62,230 bases of DNA from DATKQI01 sp035532755 (GCA_035532755.1 DATKQI010000095.1:1-62230); one strand, 5' to 3'; positions 42,422 through 52,556 are shown, counted from the first letter of the stretch. The notes: generated from the letters alone by a model not told the origin. Program-made: numbers and translations.

Positions 42422-42537
42422 CGCCACCTCGCCGGGCGAAGGCCCGCCCGCCCCTTTCGGACAACCCATTTTCGCCGGCTGCCCGGTTCGACCGCCTCCG
42501 TGCGGGCGAGGCCGCGCGGCCGGCCGAGGAGACCGCC

Positions 42538-45500
42538 ATGCCGACCGACGCATTCACCCTCGGCCTGTTCGACCACACCGCCCTGTCAGGCTGGACCTCT
42601 CACACGCTCCCCGCCCCGCTGGCCTCGGACGAGGCCGAGCAGAAAGACGATGATACGGATGACGTCCCACCGCCGCCCGCGGCTGATCCGGTCACGCGCG
42701 GCAGCAATTTTTATCTCACCGGCGATCGACACCTGGCCCGCGGCTGGCCCGCCCGGGCGCGCGACAACATCGCCGCGATCCTGCTGTCGAAGGCGCTTGA
42801 GCAATCGGGCCGCGCCCCGGCTGCGGAGGAGCAGGCGCAACTGCTGCGCTTCACCGGTTTCGGTGCGACCGAACTGGCCCAGAACTGCTTCCGCCGTCCC
42901 GGCGAGGACAGCTTCCGGTCGGGCTGGGAAGAGACCGGCGCGGCGCTTGAAGCCGCCGTCACCCCGGCGGAATACGCCGCCCTGCAGCGCGCCACCCAGT
43001 ATGCCCATTACACGCCGGAGACCGTCGTCCGTGCGCTCTGGCGAGCCGCCGAACGGCTGGGCTTCAGAGGGGGCCGCGTGCTGGAACCCGGCATGGGCAC
43101 CGGCCTGTTCTTCGCCCTGCTGCCGGAGCCGCTGCGCGAAGCCTGCCGGCTCACCGGCATCGAATACGATCCGGTCACTGCCCGCATCGCGCGCCTGGTG
43201 CATCCGGAAGCGCAGGTGCGTTGCGAGGACTACACGCGAAGCGCGCTCGGCGGCGGCTTCGATCTGGTGATCGGCAACCCACCGTTCGCCGACCGTGTGG
43301 TGCGCGCCGACCCCGCCACCCGCGGGTTACGGCTGCGACTGCACGACTACTTCATCGCCCGCTCGATCGCCCGGCTGCGCCCCGGCGGCGTCGCCCTATT
43401 CGTCACCAGCACCGGCACGATGGACAAGGCCGGCACCGCGGCGCGAGAGCACATCGCCAGCATGGCCGACCTGATGGGCGCGGTGCGCCTGCCCGAGGGC
43501 AGCATGCGCGCGGCGGCGGGGACCGAGGTGGTGATCGACGTGCTGGCGTTTCAGCGGCGGGCCGAGGGGCAGAATCCGGCCGGCGCGGCATGGATCGAGC
43601 TCGCCCCGGTGCCATGCGCCGCGGACGACGAGGGTGACGAGGGCGACGGGGCAGCCGGCTCGGACGCGGCCTGCGTTCAGGTGAACCGCTACTTCGCCGA
43701 GCACCCCGAGATGGTGCTGGGCGAGCATGCGCTGCGGCACGGCATCTATGGCCCCGGCCTCACCTACACCTGCCGGCCGCGCCGGGATGGTGCCGATCTC
43801 GAAAGCCAGCTGACCGCGGCGCTCGACCGGTTGCCCGCCGGAATTGTCACACCGCGGACAGACTGTGCCGGCGACCCTGGCAGCGATAACAGCCCCGTTG
43901 AGGCCATGCGCACGGGCACCGCGGCCGACGGTGCCACGATCAAGGAAGGCTCCTACCTCACCGGCGAGACGGGCCGGCTGATGCAGATCGTGGGCGGCGT
44001 GCAGCGGCCGGTCGTCGTCAAGACCGGCAAGGACGGCGATGGCATCACTGCGCGGGCCGCACGGACCATCCGCGGCCTGCTGCCGATCCGCGACGCGGTG
44101 CGTGACGTGCTGCGCGCGCAGGCCGCCGATCAGCCCTGGGCTGAGGCACAGGTTCGGCTGCGCATCGCCTACGCCAGCTTCGTCCGCAGTTTCGGCCCCA
44201 TCAATCACACGGTCGTCTCGGTCGCGGCCGACCCGGAGACCGGCGAGGACCGGGAGACGCATCGCCGTCCCAACCTCGCGCCCTTCGCTGATGACCCCGA
44301 CTGCTGGCTGGTCGCCAGCATCGAGGACTACGACCTCGAAAGTGGCCTCGCCCGCATGGGGCCGATCTTCCGTGAACGCGTGATCGCGCCGCCCGCCACG
44401 CCGCTGATCGCGACCGCATCCGACGCGCTTGCCGTCACCCTCAACGAGACCGGTCGCGTCGATGTCGATCACCTGGCCGAGCTGCTCGACCGCGATCCGG
44501 ACACCGCGCTCGCCCAGCTCGGCGAGTCCGTGTTCCGCAATCCGGCGACGAAAGCCTGGGAGACGGACGATGCATATCTGTCAGGTTCTGTCCGCACCAA
44601 GCTGGCGATCGCCGAGGCGGCGGCCGGGCGCGATCCGCAATACGCGCGCAACGTGGCTGCGCTGCGGCGCGTGCAGCCCGAGGACCTCCGCCCATCGGAC
44701 ATCACGGCCCGGTTGGGCGCGCCGTGGCTTCCCGCCGCCGACATCGAGGCCTTCGCCGCCGCGGTGATGCGCACCAGGACACGGGTGCGGCACACCGTCG
44801 AGATCGCCGCCTGGTCGGTGGACATTTCCCCCTTTGCGGGCACCGCCGTCGGCACCTCGGAATGGGGCACGTCGCGGCGCAATGCCGGTTGGCTGCTGCA
44901 TGACGCGCTCAACAGCGCCACGCCGCAGATCTTCGATACCGTCATCGAGGACGGCGTCGAGAAGCGCGTGCTCAACAGCGAGGCAACGGAGGCCGCCAAG
45001 GAGAAGCTGGCGCGCATCAAGGAGGCTTTCACCGCCTGGGTGTGGACCGATCCTGACCGCACCGACCGGCTGGCGCGCCTCTACAATGACCGCTTCAACA
45101 ACCTGGTGCCGCGCCGCTTCGACGGCCGGCACCTGACCCTGCCCGGCGCAAGCTCCATCATCCGCCTCTACGCGCACCAGAAGCGGGTGATCTGGCGCAT
45201 CGTCGCGTCCGGCTCGACCTACATCGCCCACACGGTCGGCGCCGGAAAATCCTTCGCCATCGCCGGTGCGATCATGGAGCAGAAGCGGCTCGGCCTGATC
45301 AGCAAGGCGATGCTGGTGGTGCCCGGACACTGTCTGGCGCAGGTATCCCGCGAATTTCTGCAGCTCTATCCGACCGCGCGCATTCTGGTCGCCGACGAGA
45401 CCAATTTCGTGAAGGCCAAGCGATCCCGCTTCCTGGCGCGCGCGGCCACGGCGAACTGGGACGCGGTGATCATCACCCATGCTGCGTTCCGCTTCATCCC

Positions 45501-47667
45501 GGTGCCCTCCGGCTTCGAGTGCGAGATGATCGAGGAACAGATCGCCACCTGTGAAGGCATTGCGGCACGCACCGACGGCGAGGACCGCATCACCCGCAAG
45601 AGGCTCGAAGCGATGAAGGAGAAGCTCGGCGAGAAGCTGGCGGCGCTGAAGGTGCGGCGCGACGACATGGTGACGCTGGAGGAGATCGGCATCGACCAGA
45701 TCATCGTCGATGAGGCGCAGGAATTCCGGAAGCTCAGCTTCGCTACCAACCAGGCGAACCTGAAGGGCGTCGCGCCGGACGGTTCGCAGCGGGCCTGGGA
45801 CCTGTTCGTCAAGGCGCGCTACCTCGAGCGCAAGCGGCCCGGCCGCGCGCTGATCCAGGCGTCGGGCACGCCGATCACCAACACGCTGGGAGAAATGTAC
45901 ACGTTGCTGCGGTTCCAGGCGCCGGAGGCGCTGCGCGAGCGCGGCGTGCACGAATTCGACGCCTGGGCGTCAGCCTTCGGCGACACCACGACCGAACTCG
46001 AATTGCAGCCGAGCGGTGCCTACAAGCCGGTGACCCGCTTCGCCGCGTTCATCAACGTCGCGGACCTCATGATGATGTTCCGCTCGGTCGCCGACGTGGT
46101 GCAGAAGACCGATCTGCGCGGCCTCATCACCCTGCCGCGCATCCGCGGCGGCCAGCGCCAGTTGATCACCGCCGAGGCGAGCCCGGCCTTCCGGGACTAC
46201 CAGACGTACCTGGCGGAGCGGATCGAGGCGATCGAGTGCCGCAGGGGCAAGGTGCAGAAGGGCGACGACATCCTGCTCTCCGTCATCACCGACGGGCGGC
46301 ACGCTGCGATCGACATGCGGCTCGTTTGGCACGGGAGCGAAGACGAGCCGGCGAACAAGCTCAACAAGCTGATCGACAACGTCCATCGCATCTGGACCGA
46401 GACCGCGGCGCAGCGCTACCGCCGGCCCGACGGCACCGCCTATCCGCTCCCGGGCGCCGGGCAACTGATCTTCTCCGATCTCGGCACGATCAGCGTCGAG
46501 GCGACGCGCGGCTTCTCGGCCTATCGCTGGATCAGACGGCAGCTCATTTTGCGCGGCATTCCCGCCGGGCAGATCGCGTTCATGCAGGACTACAAGCGTT
46601 CGGCGGAGAAGCAGCGGCTGTTCGCCGACTTCCGGGCCGGGCGTGTGCGGGTGCTGATCGGCTCGTCGGATACGATGGGCACCGGGGTCAACGTGCAGCA
46701 GCGGCTGAAGGCGCTGCACCATCTCGATGTGCCGTGGCTGCCCAGCCAGATCGAGCAGCGCGAGGGACGCATCGAGCGGCAGGGCAACCAGCACGAGGAG
46801 ATCGACATCTACGCCTACGCCACGCTCGGCTCGATGGACGCAACGATGTGGCAGAACAACGAGCGCAAGGCGCGGTTCATCGAGGCGGCGCTGTCGGGCG
46901 ACCGGACGGTCCGCCGGCTGGAGGATGCCGGTAGCCAGGCCAACCAGTTCGCCATGGCCAAGGCCATCGCATCCGGTGACGGGCGGCTGATGCAGAAGGC
47001 AGGGCTGGAGAGCGAGATCGCGCGCCTCAAGCGCCAGCGCGCGGCGCATATCGACGACCAGCACGCGATCCGGCGGCAGATCCAGGACGCGCGGCGCGAG
47101 CAGGCACACGCCGAGGCGCGCATCCGGGCGATCACCGGCGACCTGGCCCGTCGCCAGCCGACCCGCGGCGAGCAGTTCGCCATGGAGGTCGAGGGACGGA
47201 CGATCACCCAGCGCAGGACCGCCGGCGCTTCGCTGCTGACGAAGCTGCGCCTGGCCGCGCGGGACGGCGTCCGCCGAAGCTGGACAGTCGGGCATATCGG
47301 CGGCTTCGACCTGACAGGCGACACTCGGCCGCGCGGCCCTGACGGCCGGCCCACACCTGGTCTGGTGCTGGAACGGACGGATTACGCGCAGCCGGTCGGC
47401 ATCGACGGCGGGACCACGGCGGCCGGCCTCATCGCCCGGCTGGAGCACATCCTCGACCGTATGGAGGCCGAGCTTGAGGAGCAGCGTCGCCGCGCGGCCG
47501 AGGTGCGGGTACGGTTGGCCGGCTACGAGCCGCGCCTGGGCGAAGCGTTCCCCTTGCAGGGTGAGCTGGACGAGAGGCTCGCCCGGCTTGCCGCGATCGA
47601 GGCGGACCTCGCTCGTACCGAGGGGGTGGCCGGCGAGACCCGGCCAGCGGAGCGCAGGGCCGCCTGA
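42538..47667 (+). CDS. Giant N6-methylase/SNF2-type helicase fusion (DarB-like)
   Basis: This 1709-residue protein begins after a GAGGAGACC site. The N-terminal third has an N6-adenine methylase fold: VLEPGMGTGLFFALLP (motif I, about 180) and FDLVIGNPPFADR (motif IV, about 247). A linker domain precedes a superfamily 2 helicase with YIAHTVGAGKSFAIAGAI (about 900), IIVDEAQEFRKL (about 1057), LIQASGTPITNTLGEMY and SSDTMGTGVNVQQRL with QREGRIERQG. The end is coiled-coil. The combination is that of phage P1 DarB and related plasmid and phage anti-defence proteins. Next to ArdC, a role in protecting or modifying incoming DNA is likely; no target sequence can be predicted. Confidence 0.85.
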   Translation: MPTDAFTLGLFDHTALSGWTSHTLPAPLASDEAEQKDDDTDDVPPPPAADPVTRGSNFYLTGDRHLARGWPARARDNIAAILLSKALEQSGRAPAAEEQAQLLRFTGFGATELAQNCFRRPGEDSFRSGWEETGAALEAAVTPAEYAALQRATQYAHYTPETVVRALWRAAERLGFRGGRVLEPGMGTGLFFALLPEPLREACRLTGIEYDPVTARIARLVHPEAQVRCEDYTRSALGGGFDLVIGNPPFADRVVRADPATRGLRLRLHDYFIARSIARLRPGGVALFVTSTGTMDKAGTAAREHIASMADLMGAVRLPEGSMRAAAGTEVVIDVLAFQRRAEGQNPAGAAWIELAPVPCAADDEGDEGDGAAGSDAACVQVNRYFAEHPEMVLGEHALRHGIYGPGLTYTCRPRRDGADLESQLTAALDRLPAGIVTPRTDCAGDPGSDNSPVEAMRTGTAADGATIKEGSYLTGETGRLMQIVGGVQRPVVVKTGKDGDGITARAARTIRGLLPIRDAVRDVLRAQAADQPWAEAQVRLRIAYASFVRSFGPINHTVVSVAADPETGEDRETHRRPNLAPFADDPDCWLVASIEDYDLESGLARMGPIFRERVIAPPATPLIATASDALAVTLNETGRVDVDHLAELLDRDPDTALAQLGESVFRNPATKAWETDDAYLSGSVRTKLAIAEAAAGRDPQYARNVAALRRVQPEDLRPSDITARLGAPWLPAADIEAFAAAVMRTRTRVRHTVEIAAWSVDISPFAGTAVGTSEWGTSRRNAGWLLHDALNSATPQIFDTVIEDGVEKRVLNSEATEAAKEKLARIKEAFTAWVWTDPDRTDRLARLYNDRFNNLVPRRFDGRHLTLPGASSIIRLYAHQKRVIWRIVASGSTYIAHTVGAGKSFAIAGAIMEQKRLGLISKAMLVVPGHCLAQVSREFLQLYPTARILVADETNFVKAKRSRFLARAATANWDAVIITHAAFRFIPVPSGFECEMIEEQIATCEGIAARTDGEDRITRKRLEAMKEKLGEKLAALKVRRDDMVTLEEIGIDQIIVDEAQEFRKLSFATNQANLKGVAPDGSQRAWDLFVKARYLERKRPGRALIQASGTPITNTLGEMYTLLRFQAPEALRERGVHEFDAWASAFGDTTTELELQPSGAYKPVTRFAAFINVADLMMMFRSVADVVQKTDLRGLITLPRIRGGQRQLITAEASPAFRDYQTYLAERIEAIECRRGKVQKGDDILLSVITDGRHAAIDMRLVWHGSEDEPANKLNKLIDNVHRIWTETAAQRYRRPDGTAYPLPGAGQLIFSDLGTISVEATRGFSAYRWIRRQLILRGIPAGQIAFMQDYKRSAEKQRLFADFRAGRVRVLIGSSDTMGTGVNVQQRLKALHHLDVPWLPSQIEQREGRIERQGNQHEEIDIYAYATLGSMDATMWQNNERKARFIEAALSGDRTVRRLEDAGSQANQFAMAKAIASGDGRLMQKAGLESEIARLKRQRAAHIDDQHAIRRQIQDARREQAHAEARIRAITGDLARRQPTRGEQFAMEVEGRTITQRRTAGASLLTKLRLAARDGVRRSWTVGHIGGFDLTGDTRPRGPDGRPTPGLVLERTDYAQPVGIDGGTTAAGLIARLEHILDRMEAELEEQRRRAAEVRVRLAGYEPRLGEAFPLQGELDERLARLAAIEADLARTEGVAGETRPAERRAA

Positions 47668-47802
47668 CCGGTCTTCCCTTCCGGTAGCCCCCTGCCCGTC
47701 CGCTCAACCAACGAGGCGGAACCGAATGCGGAAAGCAGGAACAAGGAAGGCGGGCGGGAAAAACGGTCCCAGAAATGGCTGCCGCATCGCCGTCCGCCGC
47801 CG

Positions 47803-47842
47803 CAAGGGACCGGCCTTTGGCCTCGCGCTGCGCGCGCCCTTG
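47803..47842. repeat. Hairpin repeat copy D, upstream of parB-like gene
   Basis: CAAGGG and CCCTTG bracket an inner GGCC-TTT-GGCC hairpin. The flanks (CCGCATCGCCG before; GCCGGGATGC and GGAGGGGT after) match those of copy C, so the two leaders are paralogous. Confidence 0.65.
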
Positions 47843-47924
47843 CCCCGCCGGGCCGGGATGCGGCGCGCGGGAGGGGTCTTCCCGGAACACAGGGAAGGCA
47901 GAACCCCAACCAGAGGAGCCAGCC

Positions 47925-49613
47925 ATGGCCGAACTCCGCAGCGTCGATCCTCGTGCTCTGCAGCCCAATCCGAACAACCCGCGCCGCACGCCGGTGCCTC
48001 CGGCGATGGACGAGCAGTTGCTCGCCTCCATCCAGGCCGTCGGCATCATCCAGCCGCCCTGCGTCACCCCCAAGGACGACGGGCTGATGATCGTCGTCGG
48101 CAACCGCCGGGTGAAGGCAGCAATCAAGGCGGAACTACCGGCGATCGACGTGCTGGTGTGCGACGCCGACGAAGCCGCCGACGCGATGCGATCCCTCTCC
48201 GAGAACCTCATCCGCGCGTCCATGTCGAGCGTGGATATCTGGCGCAAGATCGACCAGCTCGAAGCCCAGGGCTGGAACGAGCAGGCGATCGCTGATGCGC
48301 TCGCTCAGCCGGTCCGCACCGTCCGCCGCCTGAAGCTCCTGGCGCATCTGCATCCGCCGATGCTCGACGTAATGGCGCTCGGCTGCATGCCGAACGAGGA
48401 GCAGCTCCGCACCATCGCCGCGGCCAGCCGCGAGGAGCAGGCGCAGGTCTGGAAAAGGCACAAGCCGAAGAAGGGGCAGACCGACATCGCCTGGCATGAG
48501 GTCGCCCGGGCTCTGGCCAAGCGCCGCATGCCGGCCTCCGCCGCGAAATTCGGCGACGACCTGGCGAAGGCATACGGCATCGTCTGGGAGGAGGACCTGT
48601 TCGCGCCGCCCGGCGAGGACAGCCGCTACACCACCAACGCCGAGGGATTCTTCGGCGCGCAGCAGGAATGGCTGCAGAACAACCTGCCCGAGCGCGGTAC
48701 GCTGCTGCCGGTGAACGACTACGGCCAAGGCCAACTGCCGAAGAAGGCCGAGCGCGTCTACGGCAAGCCGGGCAAGGCCGATCTGGTCGGGCACTACATC
48801 GACGTGCGCACTGGTGATGTGGAGACCATCGCCTACCGGCTGCCCGAGCCGAAGAAGACCGCCAAAGCCGCCCGTATCACTGGTGCCAATGATGTGGGTG
48901 CGGCAGGTGACGATGGCGAGGAAACGCCGGTTGCGCGAGGCCGGCCGGACGTGACGCAGAAGGGCATCGCGATGATCGGCGACTTGCGCACCGATGCGCT
49001 GCACCAGGCGCTCGCCGAGGGGCCGATCGAGGACGATACGCTGCTCGGCCTGCTGATCCTCGCCTTCGGCGGTGACAACGTCACGGTGGACAGCGGCAGC
49101 GGCCAGAGTGGGGAGGATCGCCGGGCGACGTGCCGCGAGATCACCGAGGGCGGTGTGCTGGCGGCCGATCCCGATCTGTTGCGGCAGGCCGCCCGGAAGA
49201 TGCTGATCGCGGTGCTGTCGTGCCGGGAGAACCGCTCGCAAAGCGGGGCCTTCGCACGGATCGCCGGCGAGGCGGTCGGGGCGTCGCTGCGGCTGCCGAA
49301 CATGGCGACGGAAGAGTTCCTGGCGTGCCTGTCGCGTGGCGCGCTGGAGACCGCCGCCACGGCCGAGGGCGTCAACATTGCGCCGCGGGCGAAGGACACG
49401 CGAGCGCGCCTGGTCGCGCACTTCAACGGCGGCACCTACGTCTATCCGGGCGCGCTGTTCCGCCCGACGCCGGAAGAACAGGCCGCCGCGGCGGAGCGCC
49501 GGGAAACCGGCCGCGGTTGGGTCAGCCCCGAGACCGGTGACGATGGAGAGGACGACGGCGGCGAAGACGGCGCCGATGCCGGCTTCGATGAAGAGCCGGC
49601 CGAAGCCGCCTGA
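47925..49613 (+). CDS. Large ParB-like nuclease-domain protein
   Basis: The ATG at 47925 after AGAGGAG gives 562 residues. The N-terminal ParB/Sulfiredoxin domain shows LQPNPNNPRRTPVPPAMDEQ LLASI, GLMIVVGNRRVKAAIKAELP and SLSENLIRASMSSVDIWRKI, then an HTH region (WNEQAIADALAQPVRTVRRL). The long C-terminal part (about 250-562) is not recognised and ends in an acidic tail (GEDDGGEDGADAGFDEEP, shown loosely). ParB-like proteins of this sort are common in leading regions and are not paired with a neighbouring ParA, so a regulatory or DNA-protection role is as likely as partition. Confidence 0.82.
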   Translation: MAELRSVDPRALQPNPNNPRRTPVPPAMDEQLLASIQAVGIIQPPCVTPKDDGLMIVVGNRRVKAAIKAELPAIDVLVCDADEAADAMRSLSENLIRASMSSVDIWRKIDQLEAQGWNEQAIADALAQPVRTVRRLKLLAHLHPPMLDVMALGCMPNEEQLRTIAAASREEQAQVWKRHKPKKGQTDIAWHEVARALAKRRMPASAAKFGDDLAKAYGIVWEEDLFAPPGEDSRYTTNAEGFFGAQQEWLQNNLPERGTLLPVNDYGQGQLPKKAERVYGKPGKADLVGHYIDVRTGDVETIAYRLPEPKKTAKAARITGANDVGAAGDDGEETPVARGRPDVTQKGIAMIGDLRTDALHQALAEGPIEDDTLLGLLILAFGGDNVTVDSGSGQSGEDRRATCREITEGGVLAADPDLLRQAARKMLIAVLSCRENRSQSGAFARIAGEAVGASLRLPNMATEEFLACLSRGALETAATAEGVNIAPRAKDTRARLVAHFNGGTYVYPGALFRPTPEEQAAAAERRETGRGWVSPETGDDGEDDGGEDGADAGFDEEPAEAA

Positions 49614-49622
49614 CCGACAGCG

Positions 49623-49654
49623 CCCCTGCCCCGGTGCTCGCGCCGGGGCAGGGG
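49623..49654. terminator. Strong 12-bp stem-loop after the parB-like gene
   Basis: CCCCTGCCCCGG pairs perfectly with CCGGGGCAGGGG around an 8-base loop, 9 bp after the stop. There is no U-tract, so it may be an attenuator or stabiliser rather than a classic terminator. The next gene starts 22 bp later. Confidence 0.5.
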
Positions 49655-49676
49655 CACCTATCCCGAGGAGACCGTC

Positions 49677-50036
49677 ATGACCCACCTTTCGCCGGATGGC
49701 GGGACCCGGCGGCTGTTGCCGCCGACGATCAACCGGCCGTCACCCGCGTTGGCTCATCCGCTCAGCCGCCGGGTGCTGGACTGGCAGATCGCGCTGCGTC
49801 GCGCGCGTCTCACCGAGCTTGAGGCGAGGATGATCGCCGCCTGTGAGGCGGCGGCGCTGGGTTCGGGCTCACCGCCGTGCACGCGCCTGGACCGCGAAAG
49901 CTGGGATCGCTCGACCTGGCATCGCTATCTCGCCGCGGCCATGCGGCTGGAGACCACCTACGGCCCGCCCATGCGCCGTCTCCGCCAGGACATCGCCCGG
50001 CTCGAACGGCTGAAGGCGCTGCCGATCGCAGCCTGA
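49677..50036 (+). CDS. Small basic hypothetical protein
   Basis: This 119-residue protein follows GAGGAGACC. It is helical and Arg/Ala-rich (LSRRVLDWQIALRRARLTEL EARMIAACEAA; MRRLRQDIARLERLKALP). I recognise no family. It belongs to the plus-strand plasmid block and may bind nucleic acid. Confidence 0.6.
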   Translation: MTHLSPDGGTRRLLPPTINRPSPALAHPLSRRVLDWQIALRRARLTELEARMIAACEAAALGSGSPPCTRLDRESWDRSTWHRYLAAAMRLETTYGPPMRRLRQDIARLERLKALPIAA

Positions 50037-50777
50037 TCCGGCTGTAATGGCCCCTACCCTACCCGCCGGGCGCGCCGCGGCAACCGCCCCGGACGTCCAC
50101 CATCGCAGAGCCACAGCGTGATCCCGGCGGCGAACAGCCGGGCGCGCTCGGTAACGTCACGCCCTATGCATCGTCACGATCGTGATGAGCCGCGCGGCGA
50201 TCATCGCGTCTTGGCGTGCCAGGCAGCAGCCCGGACCGGCGGAGCATGCCGGCGCCGGAAACGCCGGGCAGACAGGCAGACCCCTTCCGTTCATCGCGCC
50301 AACCACAGCGGGCGCAGCAGTGTCCTGATCTTGTCGCGAATCTCCATCCGACCGGAACGGCCGAAGCCGCACGCGGAGCGGAAGCGGCGGCGTGAGGGCG
50401 GCTGGCTGGCAGCCGGTTCTCCGGTAGTGGACGGGTCGGCAGCACTGGCGAGACAACCGTGCGGCTTCGCAGGTTGGGCCTGAGTTGGTCATAGGCCGGG
50501 GATCCCACGCTCAATCCCGGGATGCCGGTGTGCCGTGTCGGCGTCGCCCCCTCGGATGCGTGCGGTTTGGGCCGGGCGCCGGCCGCTGCAAGCCCCGCTC
50601 CGCCAGCGGCGTCGCGCCTTCGGTTCGGACGGCACCGGGTCGCTGCGCTCCCGCACCACTGCCGTCCTCAGGGCTTTCCGCGCCCGCCTGTGCCCCGCCC
50701 CAGGAAACCGCACCCGAGGGGGCGGACGCCGGCACCGCGCCGGCGAACCTTCCGGGCAGAGCAAAAGGATCACGACC
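50037..50777. other. 741-bp gap without a convincing gene
   Basis: Frames on both strands are Arg/Pro/Cys-rich noise. A perfect 12-bp palindrome TCACGATCGTGA lies at 50174-50185 and could be an operator or ParB-type site. The part 50560-50720 is GC-rich with some inverted repeats, recalling the hairpin leaders upstream of other genes in this block, though without a clear match. Confidence 0.45.
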
Positions 50778-51377
50778 ATGGCCCGCAAATCAGCCCCGAC
50801 CAACGCGAAGACCGCCGCGCCCCGCAGCCGGACAGACCGCCAGGCCATCACCTTCGAACACGTCGCCCGCCTCGCCCCGCATCAGGGCCTCGCCGACAAC
50901 CTCGTCCGCACCTTCGGCCTCGATCCCGTCGATTACGAGGGCATCCGCGACGCGACGAAGGAGCACGTCGCCCGCACCGCCGAGGCATTCGGGACAGCAC
51001 TGAACGAGAAGGCGCTGCAAATCCATCTGCAACGGATCACCGGCGCCTTTGTCGGCTCCGCCTTCGGCGCCGCACAGTTCTACGGCACCAAGAAATCGGC
51101 CGCGATGGAGCTGACCAGCAGGCTGCTCAACGACGATCGCGACGAGGACCGCGACGGTCCGGGCGGGTTCGACAGCAAGGCCGAGCGCGCCCGGCTGTTC
51201 GCCGCCGAGATGGCGCTGCAGTCCTTCGCCCTGCTGGCCGCGGCCGAGGGGGCGGTCGCCGCCTACGCCGAGATCACCGGCGAGGACTGGAAGCCCTACG
51301 AGGCACCCACGCCACCCGCGGCGACTGTTTCCCGCCAGTCCGCCGCCGTCGAGATGGCCGCCTTCGAGGCGGCCTGA
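50778..51377 (+). CDS. Conserved plasmid hypothetical protein
   Basis: From the ATG at 50778 (AAAGGA before it) this gives 199 residues, largely helical: RQAITFEHVARLAPHQGLAD, FGLDPVDYEGIRDATKEHVA, and AEMALQSFALLAAAEGAVAA. The long frame upstream is a shadow. The family is not recognised. It is part of the anti-restriction/ssb block. Confidence 0.65.
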   Translation: MARKSAPTNAKTAAPRSRTDRQAITFEHVARLAPHQGLADNLVRTFGLDPVDYEGIRDATKEHVARTAEAFGTALNEKALQIHLQRITGAFVGSAFGAAQFYGTKKSAAMELTSRLLNDDRDEDRDGPGGFDSKAERARLFAAEMALQSFALLAAAEGAVAAYAEITGEDWKPYEAPTPPAATVSRQSAAVEMAAFEAA

Positions 51378-51864
51378 CCGGCACGCCGAGGGCGGAGCCG
51401 GTCCCGGTTCCGCCCTTCGCCGACGGATGCAGACCACGACGTGCTGCGGTCCCGGCATCTTCCGCCCCTGACTGGAAGCACCGGGCGCCCGCGCCAGGTC
51501 CCGCCCTGGATCGCGCTCCGGTCGATCGAGAGTGCGCTGCTGCGCCGAACGGTCGGTGTGCATCACGGGCCAGCAGGTGCCGGCGAGCAGGCGTGCAAGA
51601 AAGCGCCTCCGCTGATCGTTCCAGTGTAATGCCGGCCAAGGTCGGAGCGGTTCAACCCCGCCTCCGGCGCCGCGTGCCGCGCGGTTAAAGCACGCGAGCT
51701 ACAGCAGGGCCGGGCCGCGCCCGACGCGGGCCGGAAGAAGGCCCGCGTCTGCCGCAACCCGTCCCAGCCCGCTCGCGCACCTCAAGGGTTGAGCCGCTCC
51801 GAGGGCCGCCATTCCCGCCGCTCATCAGCAATCGGGCTGATCCAGAGCACGGGAGTTGCCGAAA
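51378..51864. other. 487-bp gap with no recognised gene
   Basis: Only short noise frames occur. No repeats of the hairpin family, tRNA or terminator were seen. Confidence 0.45.
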
Positions 51865-52044
51865 ATGCCGACCATCCGCACCACGCTGGACCTGCGCAAG
51901 TACGACGTCCGCCGGCTCATGCGCCGCGGCTACGAAATCCTCCACATCGAGACCCGGCATGGTGACGAGGGCGACGCGACAGAAATCGTCTGGACCCGTC
52001 CGCCGCGGCCGGATGACATCCCCGAGCACGAGGTGCCCTACTGA
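51865..52044 (+). CDS. Very small hypothetical protein
   Basis: The ATG at 51865 gives 59 residues (MPTIRTTLDLRKYDVRRLMR; EILHIETRHGDEGDATEIVW). It is compact and charged, and is followed 15 bp later by a strong terminator, which supports its being a gene. Function is unknown. Confidence 0.6.
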   Translation: MPTIRTTLDLRKYDVRRLMRRGYEILHIETRHGDEGDATEIVWTRPPRPDDIPEHEVPY

Positions 52045-52059
52045 AGAATCGAGGGGTCG

Positions 52060-52092
52060 AGGGGCCGAACCCAGCCAGGGTTCGGCCCCTTT
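52060..52092 (+). terminator. Rho-independent terminator
   Basis: AGGGGCCGAACCC and GGGTTCGGCCCCT form a 13-bp stem around a 5-base loop, followed by a short T run. It lies 15 bp after the small gene's stop. Confidence 0.75.
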
Positions 52093-52538
52093 CGCGTGTA
52101 GCCTTCGGTTCGATCGGCCGACGCGGCCTCCCGGGGCCGTTGGCTCTACGGCACTCCTTCCGGCAGATCCCCATCCAGCGCGGAACCAAGCAGACAGCCC
52201 CGCGGCGGCACTGTCTGGACGATCGCGGAAGGCAATCTCACGCCTGGACCAACGGTGCCAGGTTCAGGTCAACGCCGGAACTGCGTCCGCCATAGCGGCC
52301 CCCAAGACTGCAAGCCGCGACGGAGCAATATGGTCCGTCCCCGCAATGGGACTGAGAGACAAGAAGAACACGCGGCAGCTGTATCGCGAGAAATGAAATT
52401 GGCCTGGCCTGATGCCGCGCCGTCGCGCCCTTTGGTGTTGCTGCGGCCTGAACCCGCCGTCTGACCGCACCAACGGGTGGGTCCTCGCCATGCTCGGCCT
52501 GCGGCCCGCCGCTGCGCGGCTCTGCGCGTGGCATCCGG

Positions 52539-52556
52539 TCCCGTGCTGCGCACGCC
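52539..52556. repeat. Core of the hairpin repeat family, copy E, upstream of ssb
   Basis: TCCCGTGCTGCGCACGCC is identical to the matching part of copies B and C. The surrounding bases are more diverged (for example CGTTGTCCCGC in place of CCTTGTGCCGC). It lies about 100 bp before ssb. The remaining gap 52093-52658 has no gene. Confidence 0.55.

Noticed and set aside
50118..50492. Frames of over 100 residues on both strands in the 50.0-50.8 kb gap
   Set aside because: Both are Arg/Pro/Cys-rich with no ribosome-binding site and no protein-like periodicity.
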